NCBI GenBank assembly: GCA_002352635.1
Contig: DEIT01000121.1
Span: 1-24,667, forward strand
DNA: 24,667 nucleotides
Source: Hyphomicrobiaceae bacterium UBA2767
Lineage (GTDB): Bacteria > Pseudomonadota > Alphaproteobacteria > Rhizobiales > Methyloligellaceae
Direction of reading: 5' to 3'
Position 1 is the first letter of the stretch. Each line of letters begins with the position of its first letter. Positions 1-8,549 of the stretch are shown in pieces. The position numbers and the translations under genes are program-made. Under the pieces are notes generated by a model, which was given only the letters and a program-made list of their open reading frames with translations, was not told the DNA's origin and did no database searches.

Positions 1-376
1 AGAGTGTGAGCGCCTGATCCAGATCTTCGTCGAAATACTTATCTTCCGTCAGTTCCGCACCAATCTGGAGATTTTCCATAACGGTCATGCGCGGAAAGAT
101 GCGTGGGCCCTCGGGCGTCTGTGCCAGCCCGAGCCGCATGATGTCATAGGTTTGCATGCGGGTGATGTCTTGCCCATCAAACGTAATGGACCCGTCTCGG
201 GCCTGAGGTCGGCCACAGATAGTCATCATCAGGGTTGATTTTCCCGCGCCGTTGGCGCCGATCAACGTAACGATCTCGCCCTGTTTGACTTCGACATTGA
301 CGCCGCGCAGCGCCTGGATTTTTCCATAAAACGCGGTGACATCCTTCGCCTGCAGCAGGATTGGTTTGCGCGCCAT
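1..376 (-). CDS. livF: Branched-chain amino acid ABC transporter ATP-binding protein LivF (partial, C-terminus off window)
   Basis: This is the second ATPase of a liv-type importer; it hydrolyses ATP on the cytoplasmic face to drive uptake of branched-chain amino acids or related substrates. Translation from the ATG at 376 begins MARKPILLQAKDVTAFYGK. It carries a Walker A motif GANGAGKST around residues 43-51 and a Q-loop in AQTPEGPRIFPRMTV. The phrase 'QTPEGRxIFP' is typical of LivF and separates it from LivG. About 125 codons are present; the ABC signature, Walker B and H-loop lie beyond the edge. The start lies 3 nt after the livG stop, so it is the last visible gene of the livHMGF operon. 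The solute-binding protein gene (livJ/livK type) is not in the window and may lie further downstream. Confidence 0.93.
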   Translation of the reverse strand, partial: MARKPILLQAKDVTAFYGKIQALRGVNVEVKQGEIVTLIGANGAGKSTLMMTICGRPQARDGSITFDGQDITRMQTYDIMRLGLAQTPEGPRIFPRMTVMENLQIGAELTEDKYFDEDLDQALTL

Positions 377-379
377 ATC

Positions 380-1204
380 TCAGGCAACCTCCTCATCCTC
401 GACGCCGAGATAAGCGGCGATCACATGGGGATCAGCGCGGATGAATTCAGGCGTTCCATCGGAAATCTTGATGCCGTAGTCTAGCACGGCGATATGGTCG
501 GAGATTTCCATCACCACGCTCATGTCGTGCTCTATCAGGAGGATGGCGATCTTCTCCTCGTCACGAATATCGAGAAGCAACTGGTTGAGTTGGTCCGACT
601 CTCGTGGGTTCAATCCGGCGGCCGGCTCATCGAGGCACAGCAGCAACGGTTTCATGCACATGGAGCGGGCAATCTCAAGCCGTCGCTGCGCGCCGTAGGG
701 CAAGTCGGCGGCGGGATCGTCAGCGCGGTCAACAAGGTCGATCTTCTCCAGCCAATGCTTGGCGAGTTCAACCGCCTCGCGTTCCGCTGTTCTGTAGCCA
801 GACAGGCCGAACAGCCCTGCGATTGCAAATCGTGAGGCGTGCACCAGCGGATTGTGCTGGGCGACCATCAGGTTTTCCAGGACCGTCATGCCGCCGAACA
901 GGCGGATATTCTGGAACGTGCGGGCGACGCGCGCGCGCCGCGCGATGACATGATCGTCAAGTCGCTCCAGCAGAAATTCACTGCCGTCGTCATGCGTCAG
1001 TTGGATCATGCCTTCAGTCGGTTTATAGAAACCGGTGAGGCAGTTGAAGACTGTCGTCTTGCCCGCGCCATTGGGTCCGATAAGCGCTGTGATGTCGTTG
1101 CGGCCAGTGTCGAATGACAGATTGTCGATGGCCACAAGGCCACCGAAGCGCATGGTCAAATGGCTCACGCGTAGAATCGGATTCTTTTCCCAGAGCGTGG
1201 TCAT
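380..1204 (-). CDS. livG: Branched-chain amino acid ABC transporter ATP-binding protein LivG
   Basis: This is the first ATPase of the liv importer, 274 aa and slightly longer than the usual ~255. It has Walker A GPNGAGKT (43-50), a Q-loop at Gln98 (TFQNIRLFGGMTVLENL), signature LPYGAQRRLEIAR (168-180), Walker B LLLCLDEP (187-194) and H-loop His226 (LLIEHDMSVVM). The strings 'RTFQNIRLF' and 'LDEPAAGLNPRE' are characteristic of LivG/BraF. Its ATG overlaps the livM stop in an ATGA (1201-1204), which suggests translational coupling, and livF starts 3 nt downstream. The substrate cannot be fixed from the ATPase; liv-like systems also carry amides, urea or aromatic compounds. Confidence 0.95.
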   Translation of the reverse strand: MTTLWEKNPILRVSHLTMRFGGLVAIDNLSFDTGRNDITALIGPNGAGKTTVFNCLTGFYKPTEGMIQLTHDDGSEFLLERLDDHVIARRARVARTFQNIRLFGGMTVLENLMVAQHNPLVHASRFAIAGLFGLSGYRTAEREAVELAKHWLEKIDLVDRADDPAADLPYGAQRRLEIARSMCMKPLLLCLDEPAAGLNPRESDQLNQLLLDIRDEEKIAILLIEHDMSVVMEISDHIAVLDYGIKISDGTPEFIRADPHVIAAYLGVEDEEVA

Positions 1205-2514
1205 CCCTTGCCCTCCTGAACCAGGTCACCGGAAACGGCCTTCTTCTCCTTCAGATAAACCGAAGGTTCGCGTGAGGTTATGAGGCCGCGCGGGCGCCAG
1301 ATCATGATGATCACCATGGCGAGCCCGAACATGAGCATCCGGTACTGTTCCAGCTCCCGGAACAACTCGAACCCGCCGATCATGACGATCGCCGCGATCA
1401 CCACCCCGATCTGGCTGCCCATGCCGCCGAGAACGACGATTGCGAGGATGATGGCTGACTCGATGAATGTGAATGACTCAGGCGATATGAATCCCTGGCG
1501 AGTGGCAAAGAAGCTTCCGGCGAATCCGCCGAACATGGCACCAATCGCGAAGGCGGTGAGTTTGGTATTTCGGGTGTTGATGCCAAGCGACCGGCAGGCG
1601 ATCTCGTCTTCCCGCAATGCTTCCCATGCGCGTCCGAGCGGCAGGCGGCGCAACCTCGATGTCACGAAGTTGGTCAGGAGCGCCAGTGCCAGAATGATGT
1701 AAAACAGATAGATGATGCGATTGAGTGGCGAGTAGGGGATGCCAAAGAATTCGTGAAACGAGGGGTCTCCGCGACGCGTTAGTTCAAGCCCGAAAAAAGT
1801 GGGCCTTGGAATTCGTGAGATACCGTCGGGGCCGTTCGTCAGCGAGTACCAGTTGATGAGAACGATGCGGATCATCTCGCCGAATGCCAGCGTCACGATG
1901 GCGAGATAATCGCCCCTGAGCCGCAGCACCGGAAACCCAAGAATGATGCCCCACAGTCCGGCAAGGAGTCCTGCCAGCGGCAACGACACCCAAAACGAGA
2001 GGCCGAAGTGAGTGGCGATGAGGGCATAGGAGTAGGCGCCGACAGCGTAAAAGGCGACATAGCCCAGATCCAGCAGCCCGGCCAGACCGACCACCACATT
2101 CAGACCCCATCCCAACATGATGTAGGTCATCACCATGATGGAGACATCCAGGATGTACCTGTCAGTAAACGGCATGAATGGCAGAAGGACGGCAAAGGCG
2201 ACCAGTGCTGGTGTTAGCCAGGGAGAGATGCGCCCGAATGCTCGCCCAACGGGCGCGAGCGCGGATGTGAGCGCATCCTCGGCTTCCGTCCCGCTCCAGA
2301 AGAAAAGATTGAGGATCAGGCGTCCGATGAAGACGGACCCGACGGCACCCGCAAGCAACCAGGGCCTGGGTTCCAGAAGCAGCACGCCGGGATCGTCGAG
2401 GGTGCGGATCCCGACAATGAATACAAACAGCGCGAGCGAAATGAAGGCGGCTATACCCGCGTCCTTCAGTGCTTCAGGAAGCCGGGCGGAAATCGATGTC
2501 GCGGGCTGCGCCAA
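1201..2514 (-). CDS. livM: Branched-chain amino acid ABC transporter permease LivM
   Basis: Inner-membrane permease that pairs with LivH to form the import channel; 437 aa. The first ~100 residues form a hydrophobic extension resembling the DUF3382 region of long LivM proteins such as E. coli LivM. The canonical permease domain follows, with about eight hydrophobic segments. It contains MLGWGLNVVVGLAGLLDLGY, LRLRGDYLAIVTLAFGEMIR and the EAA-like loop GRAWEALREDEIACRSLGIN, which docks to the ATPases. The start codon is TTG at 2514, supported by GAGAAGG about 8 nt upstream with no nearby in-frame ATG. It begins 3 nt after the livH stop and overlaps livG by 4 nt. Confidence 0.94.
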   Translation of the reverse strand: MAQPATSISARLPEALKDAGIAAFISLALFVFIVGIRTLDDPGVLLLEPRPWLLAGAVGSVFIGRLILNLFFWSGTEAEDALTSALAPVGRAFGRISPWLTPALVAFAVLLPFMPFTDRYILDVSIMVMTYIMLGWGLNVVVGLAGLLDLGYVAFYAVGAYSYALIATHFGLSFWVSLPLAGLLAGLWGIILGFPVLRLRGDYLAIVTLAFGEMIRIVLINWYSLTNGPDGISRIPRPTFFGLELTRRGDPSFHEFFGIPYSPLNRIIYLFYIILALALLTNFVTSRLRRLPLGRAWEALREDEIACRSLGINTRNTKLTAFAIGAMFGGFAGSFFATRQGFISPESFTFIESAIILAIVVLGGMGSQIGVVIAAIVMIGGFELFRELEQYRMLMFGLAMVIIMIWRPRGLITSREPSVYLKEKKAVSGDLVQEGKG

Positions 2515-2517
2515 GCG

Positions 2518-3432
2518 TTACACCTTCTCGACTTCCGGGCGGCCAAGCAGACCCGAGGGCAGGAAGATCAATACTAGAGCAAGCATCGAAAAAGCGGCCA
2601 CATCCTTATACTCGATAGTGAAGTAAGCCGACCAGAAGACCTCGATCAAACCGATGATCATGCCGCCCAGCATGGCGCCCGGGAGCGAGCCGATGCCACC
2701 AAGCACGGCCGCCGTGAAGGCTTTGATGCCGGCAATGAAGCCGATGTAGAAGTCGATCACGCCGTAATAGAGCAGATACATGACCCCGGCGACGGCAGCG
2801 AGCGACGCGCCCATGACGAAAGTGAGGGAAATGGTCCGGTCCACATTGACGCCGGACAACGCGGCCATGACCCGGTCCTGCTCACAGGCGCGCTGCGAGC
2901 GCCCAAGGGACGTGCGGTTGATGATCAGCGTGAACACCCACATCAGCGCTACGGTGAGTGCGATAATGAGAATTTGCATGTAGCTGAGATTGACCACGAA
3001 TCCGTCGTGTTCCATCACCTCAAACCCGCCGGTAATGAGCGGCTGTAGTGGTTTCACGCGCGCGCCTTGTGCGATCTGCACGAAATTCTGCAACACGATA
3101 GACATGCCAATGGCCGTAATGAGGGGTGCCAGACGGAAGGACTCGCGCAACGGCCTGTAGGCCACGCGCTCCAGGGTCCAGCCCCACACGGCGGTAAATG
3201 CCATCGTGACAAGGAGCACGATCACCAGCGCCAGGGGCACGAATGTGAGCCCTATGGAGAGAAGCGCCACGAACATGATGAGGGCGATGAACGCGCTCAC
3301 CATGAAGATATCTCCGTGGGCGAAATTGATCATGCCGATGATGCCGTACACCATCGTATAGCCGATGGCGATCAGGCCGTAGATGGCACCGAGCGTCAGC
3401 CCGTTGATAAGTTGCTGAACGAAATATTCCAT
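2518..3432 (-). CDS. livH: Branched-chain amino acid ABC transporter permease LivH
   Basis: This is the second inner-membrane permease of the liv importer and the first gene of the operon. The ATG at 3432 (MEYFVQQLINGLTLGAIYGL) is preferred over an in-frame ATG at 3456, because GGGGGA lies just ahead of it and family members begin at this point; this gives 304 aa. Diagnostic segments are GYTMVYGIIGMINFAHGDIF, the cytoplasmic EAA-like loop SLGRSQRACEQDRVMAALSG, and GIKAFTAAVLGGIGSLPGAMLGG near the C-terminus. LivM follows after 3 nt. The roughly 106 nt upstream of the start (3433-3538) must hold the operon promoter, unless transcription reads through from the CDGSH gene. Confidence 0.94.
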   Translation of the reverse strand: MEYFVQQLINGLTLGAIYGLIAIGYTMVYGIIGMINFAHGDIFMVSAFIALIMFVALLSIGLTFVPLALVIVLLVTMAFTAVWGWTLERVAYRPLRESFRLAPLITAIGMSIVLQNFVQIAQGARVKPLQPLITGGFEVMEHDGFVVNLSYMQILIIALTVALMWVFTLIINRTSLGRSQRACEQDRVMAALSGVNVDRTISLTFVMGASLAAVAGVMYLLYYGVIDFYIGFIAGIKAFTAAVLGGIGSLPGAMLGGMIIGLIEVFWSAYFTIEYKDVAAFSMLALVLIFLPSGLLGRPEVEKV

Positions 3433-3538
3433 ATGTCCCCCATGGAACGCCGGCAACGCCGGACATTCACTGCCCCTACTAAATCAAAAGGGCCCCCTGC
3501 TTACAACGGTGATAAATATTCAGGGAACAGAGGAAACG

Positions 3539-3781
3539 CTAAAGAAGGTTATGCGATCCGTCGCAAAACGGCGCGTCGCCTGTGTCCTTGCAGCCGCACA
3601 GATACAACGTTTCGGTTTTTTCCGCTGTGAAGATCAGCGGTTCGATGCCCGTATCCTTATGGGTGCCATCGCAGAATGGTTGTTTGCTGGACCGCCCGCA
3701 GCGGCACCAAGCGTAACGGCGTCCTTCCTCGACTTCGACTTCATAAGGTCCCAGCTGTGCGGGAATTGGATCTTCGGCCAT
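3539..3781 (-). CDS. Small dual-CDGSH iron-sulfur domain protein
   Basis: An 80-aa protein with two CDGSH-type [2Fe-2S] sites. The first is CRCGRSSKQPFCDGTH (Cys26, Cys28, Cys37, His41). The second is CGCKDTGDAPFCDGSH (Cys62, Cys64, Cys73, His77). Each has the C-x-C-...-C-x3-H pattern of the mitoNEET family, in which three Cys and one His hold a redox-active cluster. The ATG at 3781 is chosen because GAGG lies 8 nt upstream and homology starts there; the frame stays open upstream to 4000 but that part looks non-coding. The gene is divergent from fadE (279-nt spacer) and upstream of livH on the same strand. Bacterial members have no settled role; electron transfer or cluster handling is likely. 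Confidence 0.9.
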   Translation of the reverse strand: MAEDPIPAQLGPYEVEVEEGRRYAWCRCGRSSKQPFCDGTHKDTGIEPLIFTAEKTETLYLCGCKDTGDAPFCDGSHNLL

Positions 3782-3872
3782 GTGATTTTCCTCATTCCTG
3801 TATGCGAATGAGCCTGATTTCAGGCAGTCGGAAGACACGCTTATCCAATTCGTGCGACCAGAACAAGCGTAC

Positions 3873-3894
3873 GTTTGGTCACGGGTAACCAAAC
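3873..3894. promoter_or_regulatory. Inverted repeat, candidate operator between the CDGSH gene and fadE
   Basis: Perfect 7-bp arms GTTTGGT (3873-3879) and ACCAAAC (3888-3894) are separated by 8 nt. It lies in the 279-nt divergent spacer, about 92 nt from the CDGSH start and 167 nt from the fadE start. The size and symmetry suit a TetR- or GntR-type regulator such as those that control fatty-acid degradation, but no such regulator is encoded in the window. It has no T-tract, so a terminator is unlikely. The function is inferred from position only. Confidence 0.35.
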
Positions 3895-3898
3895 TCGC

Positions 3899-3932
3899 GG
3901 TCCTTCGAACGTTCCTGAGCTTGATCGAACCA
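3899..3932. repeat. REP-like imperfect palindromic sequence
   Basis: The stretch contains TTCGAAC, then GTTCCTGAGCTTGATCGAAC. From memory, it resembles a common dispersed alphaproteobacterial element with the core GTTCGTCCTGAGCTTGTCGA, with several mismatches. Only one copy was noticed in the window. It could be a degenerate repeat or part of the fadE control region. Confidence 0.25.
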
Positions 3933-4060
3933 ATGTGTGTATGTGATTTTATGGACTGGTGTGGCTGAATTGCTTGCAGAAATCCTGTTTCAATCGCCAA
4001 TGCGAAGCGTTAAATAGTAAAAGGGTTTTCAGGGGGACGTCGGAAGAGGAGAATGCTGCC

Positions 4061-6547
4061 ATGTCGGCACTCATATTCCTGCTCGTGTGCTTTGCGGCCA
4101 TTGTGTTTCTGGCTTTGCGTCAGGCGCCACTTTCCATATGGGCGCCATCAATTGCAGTCCTTGCACTGATGGGGCAATTCGGTTTGCCGTTCGGCGAACC
4201 GGTTCTCTCTTTTTCAGGCGGTGCATGGGTAGGATGGGTGATTGCCGTGATCCTCGGCGCATTCGCTGTCCCGGATGTTCGCCGGCGCATCGTGGTAGAG
4301 CCCGCTTACAATGCCCTGAAAAAGGTGATGCCGCGCGTTTCCCCTACCGAGCAGGAAGCGCTTGAAGCAGGCACGATCGGCTGGGATGCAGAGATTTTCT
4401 CCGGCGCGCCAGACTGGTCCCGCCTGCATGATGTCAAACCGCCATCTTTATCCGCAGAAGAACGTGACTTCCTTGATGGGCCTACCGAAGAGCTCTGCCG
4501 TATGGTCGTTGATTGGGACATCCGCCACACGCGCAAGGATATTCCACCGGAAGTGTGGAAGTTCGTTGCCGCCAAGGGGTTTCTTGGCATGCTCATTTCC
4601 AAGGAGCATGGCGGCCTTGGCTTTTCCGCACAGGCGCAATCGCTGATTATCGGCAAGATCGCCTCGCGTTGTCCCGATGTCGCGGTCATCGTTATGGTGC
4701 CGAATTCACTCGGACCAGGCGAGCTCATCGAACGTTACGGCACAGATAAACAGAAAACGAAATTCTTGAAGCGGCTTGCTCAGGGGAAAGAGATTCCCTG
4801 CTTTGCTCTGACCGGTCCGACCTCCGGTTCCGATGCAGCCGCGATGCGCGATACGGGAATTGTTTGCAAGAAACGCTTTGAGGGCAAGGCAGTGCTTGGC
4901 CTGAACCTCACCTGGGCGAAGCGCTATATTTCCCTGGGACCCAACGCAACACTGCTCGGGCTTGCCTTTCAGGCATATGATCCGGACGGGCTGCTGGGTG
5001 GAGACGAAGAACTTGGCATCACCGTTGCGCTCATCCCAACCGACCACAAGGGTGTCGAAATCGGGCGGCGGCACCTGCCGGGCGGCGTCGCGTTCCCGAA
5101 TGGTCCAAACTGGGGCGAGGATGTTTTCATTCCGCTCGATTGGGTTGTTGGCGGCAAGGAAGGCATCGGTCAGGGCTGGCGGATGCTGATGGAATGCCTG
5201 GCGGAGGGGCGGGCCATTTCCCTGCCTGCAAGCAGCACGGCTGCGGCCAAGGCCGCACTGCGCAGCACGTCGGCTTATGCACGGATCCGCAAGCAGTTTG
5301 GTTTGCCCATCGGTTTCATGGAGGGCATTGAAGAGCCGCTCGCGCGCATGGTGGAGACGGCTTACGTCAACGAGGCCGGACGTTCTGTCACGGCATCAAT
5401 GGTGTCGGCGGGCGAGAAGCCTTCCGTTATTTCGGCAATCCTCAAATATCAGACAACCGATCGCATGCGTCGTGCAGTCAACGACGCCTTCGATATCCAT
5501 GGCGGACGGGCGATCTGTGATGGGCCATCGAATTATCTGCAGACCGCCTATCAGGCGGTGCCGGTGGCTATTACGGTCGAGGGCGCCAACATACTCACGC
5601 GTACACTTATTACATTTGCCCAGGGTGCACTGAGGAGCCATCCATGGCTTTACAAGGAAATTCAAGCTCTTCGCGATCCCGACGCGGAGCAGGGTATAGA
5701 CGCTTTCGAAGACGCGTTCAGTGGACACGTGGCCTACATGGTCGCAAATATTTTTGGTTCACTTTTTCACAATCTCACCGGCGGATACTTCGCCAGTGCA
5801 CCGGCGCACGCCCGCGCCACGAGGCAATGGTATCGGCAGCTTTCCCGTGCGTCCCGAACCTTCGCACTCATCGCCGACGTGACCGTGGTAAACCTCGGCG
5901 GTGGCCTTAAAGTGAAGCAGAAAATTACCGGACGCCTCGCCGACGCGCTTTCAGAGCTCTATTTGCTCTCCTGTGTCCTCAAGCGTTTTGAAGATGATGG
6001 TCAGCCTTCAGCGGATCGAAAAATCGTCGACTTCTGCGCTGCCAATTGCCTCTATCGTTTCCAGCAGGCAATCAAGGGCGTTCTTGACAATTTCCCGATC
6101 AGGCCGATCCGATATCTAATGTACCCGCTGGCATTCCCGCTCGGCGCGCGCAAGCGGCCCGCTTCCGACCAGCTGGGCAAGGATCTGGTGCGCGCTGTAC
6201 TGCAGCCGGGTGAGGTGCGTGACCGGCTTACACGCGATATCTTTATTATCGATGATCCCTCAGATCCACAGGGGCTGCTTGAACACACGCTTACCAAGCT
6301 CGTGGCGGCTGAAGAGGCGGACAAGAAGCTGGAGAAAGCGGTTCGCTCAGACACAATCCGACGCACGCATGCAAACGACTGGATAGCGGACGCACAAAAA
6401 AAGGATGTGATCACGGCGCAGGAGGCTGAAGCGCTCAAGGACCTTGAACAGCTTGTCGCTCGTGTTATAGCGGTTGATCATTTCGACCCGAAAGAGGTCA
6501 TTCCTCACTATAAGATGTCCGAAACGAAGAGCCTGGCAGCCGAATGA
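4061..6547 (+). CDS. fadE: Acyl-CoA dehydrogenase, FadE type
   Basis: FAD enzyme that introduces the first double bond into acyl-CoA in beta-oxidation; 828 aa against 814 for E. coli FadE. The N-terminus has two to three hydrophobic segments (about 3-20, 26-44, 53-71) that should anchor it to the inner membrane. The dehydrogenase core spans about 130-520, with CFALTGPTSGSDAAAM and MLMECLAEGRAISLPASS. TVEGANILTR supplies the likely catalytic Glu507. The remainder matches the C-terminal DUF1974 region of FadE. The ATG at 4061 is chosen for its GAGGAG 9 nt upstream and its fit to the family; the frame is open from 3959, but that part looks non-coding. The stop overlaps the fadJ ATG in ATGA, so the two are translationally coupled. 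Electrons probably pass to ETF. Confidence 0.93.
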   Translation: MSALIFLLVCFAAIVFLALRQAPLSIWAPSIAVLALMGQFGLPFGEPVLSFSGGAWVGWVIAVILGAFAVPDVRRRIVVEPAYNALKKVMPRVSPTEQEALEAGTIGWDAEIFSGAPDWSRLHDVKPPSLSAEERDFLDGPTEELCRMVVDWDIRHTRKDIPPEVWKFVAAKGFLGMLISKEHGGLGFSAQAQSLIIGKIASRCPDVAVIVMVPNSLGPGELIERYGTDKQKTKFLKRLAQGKEIPCFALTGPTSGSDAAAMRDTGIVCKKRFEGKAVLGLNLTWAKRYISLGPNATLLGLAFQAYDPDGLLGGDEELGITVALIPTDHKGVEIGRRHLPGGVAFPNGPNWGEDVFIPLDWVVGGKEGIGQGWRMLMECLAEGRAISLPASSTAAAKAALRSTSAYARIRKQFGLPIGFMEGIEEPLARMVETAYVNEAGRSVTASMVSAGEKPSVISAILKYQTTDRMRRAVNDAFDIHGGRAICDGPSNYLQTAYQAVPVAITVEGANILTRTLITFAQGALRSHPWLYKEIQALRDPDAEQGIDAFEDAFSGHVAYMVANIFGSLFHNLTGGYFASAPAHARATRQWYRQLSRASRTFALIADVTVVNLGGGLKVKQKITGRLADALSELYLLSCVLKRFEDDGQPSADRKIVDFCAANCLYRFQQAIKGVLDNFPIRPIRYLMYPLAFPLGARKRPASDQLGKDLVRAVLQPGEVRDRLTRDIFIIDDPSDPQGLLEHTLTKLVAAEEADKKLEKAVRSDTIRRTHANDWIADAQKKDVITAQEAEALKDLEQLVARVIAVDHFDPKEVIPHYKMSETKSLAAE

Positions 6548-8532
6548 CTGAAATTTCCCCCGCTGATATCGAAAATCTGAAGGACTGGCGCTTCGAGATC
6601 GATTTCGAGGAAATCGCTTGGGCGGTGTTCGATCGGGAAGGCGAGTCCATGAATTCGCTCGGCCGTAGGCCGACCGAAGAACTCGCGGCTATTATCGCCA
6701 AGGTTGAGGATGCCGTCGACAAGGGCGAGGTGCGTGGCCTGGTGCTCATATCGGGTAAGGACAATTTCATTGCCGGTGCCGACATTCGCGAGTTCGACAA
6801 ACTTGGCGATACTGGGCAGGTGGCGGAGGCGGTTAAAGCAACTATCGGCCTGTTTGACCGTATTGAAAAACTCCGCGTGCCGGTGGTTGCGGCCATTCAC
6901 GGCTTTTGCCTCGGCGGTGGACTTGAACTCGCCATGGCATGTCACTATCGCATCGCGGATCGCGAAGAGGGAACGCGCCTTGGCTTTCCTGAGGTCAAGC
7001 TCGGCATCTTTCCAGGCCTCAACGGAAGTGTTCGCTCCATCGAACTGGCAGGCGCCATCAACGCGATGCAGTTGATGTTGACGGGTCGCATGCTGCGATC
7101 AGGTCCGGCGCGCGCCATGGGTATCGTTGATCAGCTTGTGCCTACACATCACCGGCTTCGGTGGGCGGCGCGCAAGGCTGTACTGCAAAAGCGGAAGTCA
7201 AAGGGCGCACCATGGTGGAAGCGGATCATGCGCAAGGCACCATTCCGCGAGTTCCTGGCAAAACAAATGCGCACCAAGACGGCTGAAAAGGTAAGTGAGG
7301 AGCACTATCCCGCACCCTTCCGCCTGATCGATCTTTTCTCTCAGTTTGGCGACAGCCGCCGCCGCATGAAACCGGCTGAAACGACGCTATTCGCGCCGCT
7401 GATGACGAGCGAAACCGCTCGCAACCTGCGTCGTGTGTTCGGGCTAACCGAGATGCTCAAGAATGAGGCCCCGAAAGGGGACTTCAAGCCCTTGCGCGTT
7501 CATGTGGTTGGTGCGGGCACCATGGGTGCCGATATTGCCGCCTGGTGTGTCGTATGCGGCATGCAAGCCAGCCTGCAAGATTTGAGTGCTGAACAGTTAG
7601 AAAAGGCGCAGGCCCGAGCAAAGACCCTGTTCAAGAAGCGATTCCGCTCCAAGCGGGACGCCGACGCGGCGATGACGCGTCTTATCTCCGACAAGGATGG
7701 CAAGCATATCAATCGCGCTGACGTTGTGATTGAGGCCATCGTCGAGAACCTCGAAATCAAGCAGAAAGTGTTTGCTGATCTTGAAGCGCGGATCAAACCG
7801 GGTGCTGTTCTCGCCACAAACACCTCGTCACTCAAGATCGAAGATATCGCGCGGCCCCTGAAAGACCCGGGACGCCTTATCGGCCTGCATTTCTTCAATC
7901 CTGTGCCGCAATTGCCTCTGGTTGAAGTCATTATGGGGGCAGGGAGCCGGAAGGCGGAGGTGCACAAGGGCTGCGCTTTCGTCAATGCAATAAGGAAATA
8001 TCCCCTCGTTGTAAAAAGTTGCCCGGGTTTCCTCGTCAACCGTGTATTGGCGCCATATATGCTTGATGCAGTGCGGCGGTATCAGGAAGGTGAGCCACGC
8101 GAAAAGATAGATCAGGCTGCGGTTAAATTCGGCATGCCGATGGGACCGCTGGAGTTGTGCGACGTGGTCGGACTCGACATTTGCAAGCATGTTGCCGAAA
8201 CGCTGAGCCTTGGCCCAGTCGATGACAGTGAACTCGACCGGCTGGTCAAAAACGGCAAACTTGGCAAGAAATCCGGTGAAGGGTTTTATGTCTGGGATAA
8301 GGGAAAACCCAAACGGCAGAAGGCCTCCTTCGATGACGAGGATCTTGTGACGCTGGGACGTGATCTTGTAAGGCCGCTGATCGATGAATGTGAGCGCGCC
8401 CTGGCTGAGCGAATTGTCGAAGATGCCGATCACGTAGACGCCGGTGTCATATTCGGCACTGGCTTCGCACCATTCCGGGGCGGACCGCTCCACTACAGAA
8501 ACCAGAATAAGGATGCCGCGGCAGCGGCGTAG
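6544..8532 (+). CDS. fadJ: Fatty-acid oxidation complex alpha subunit (enoyl-CoA hydratase / 3-hydroxyacyl-CoA dehydrogenase), FadJ/FadB type
   Basis: Bifunctional enzyme for the hydration and NAD-dependent oxidation steps of beta-oxidation. The hydratase domain (about 15-200) has the oxyanion segment IAGADI (76-81), GGGLELAMAC with Glu128, and GFPEVKLGIFPG with Glu150; these match the catalytic pair Glu119/Glu139 of E. coli FadB. The dehydrogenase has the Rossmann loop GAGTMG (323-328), NTSS (426-429), catalytic His449 in GLHFFNPV and SCPGFLVNRVLAPYM, followed by the 3HCDH C-terminal domain. At 662 aa it is about 50 residues shorter than E. coli FadJ, because it stops soon after GTGFAPFRGGPLHY and ends in an Ala run. 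It starts in the fadE stop (ATGA) and fadI follows after 17 nt. The choice between FadJ and FadB naming is uncertain. Confidence 0.93.
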   Translation: MTEISPADIENLKDWRFEIDFEEIAWAVFDREGESMNSLGRRPTEELAAIIAKVEDAVDKGEVRGLVLISGKDNFIAGADIREFDKLGDTGQVAEAVKATIGLFDRIEKLRVPVVAAIHGFCLGGGLELAMACHYRIADREEGTRLGFPEVKLGIFPGLNGSVRSIELAGAINAMQLMLTGRMLRSGPARAMGIVDQLVPTHHRLRWAARKAVLQKRKSKGAPWWKRIMRKAPFREFLAKQMRTKTAEKVSEEHYPAPFRLIDLFSQFGDSRRRMKPAETTLFAPLMTSETARNLRRVFGLTEMLKNEAPKGDFKPLRVHVVGAGTMGADIAAWCVVCGMQASLQDLSAEQLEKAQARAKTLFKKRFRSKRDADAAMTRLISDKDGKHINRADVVIEAIVENLEIKQKVFADLEARIKPGAVLATNTSSLKIEDIARPLKDPGRLIGLHFFNPVPQLPLVEVIMGAGSRKAEVHKGCAFVNAIRKYPLVVKSCPGFLVNRVLAPYMLDAVRRYQEGEPREKIDQAAVKFGMPMGPLELCDVVGLDICKHVAETLSLGPVDDSELDRLVKNGKLGKKSGEGFYVWDKGKPKRQKASFDDEDLVTLGRDLVRPLIDECERALAERIVEDADHVDAGVIFGTGFAPFRGGPLHYRNQNKDAAAAA

Positions 8533-8549
8533 GGCAGCCGGAGACCTCC

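Noticed and set aside
3068..3630. 187-codon plus-strand frame across livH and the spacer upstream
   Set aside because: Mostly antisense to livH; His/Asp/Glu-rich composition typical of a shadow frame.
4000..4060. fadE promoter with a -10-like TAAATA at 4011-4016
   Set aside because: The best -35 at the right distance (TTTCAA) matches the consensus poorly, so I did not list it.
7828..8493. 221-codon open frame on the minus strand within fadJ
   Set aside because: It lies wholly inside a strongly supported coding gene on the other strand, has no family features, and is a GC-rich shadow frame.
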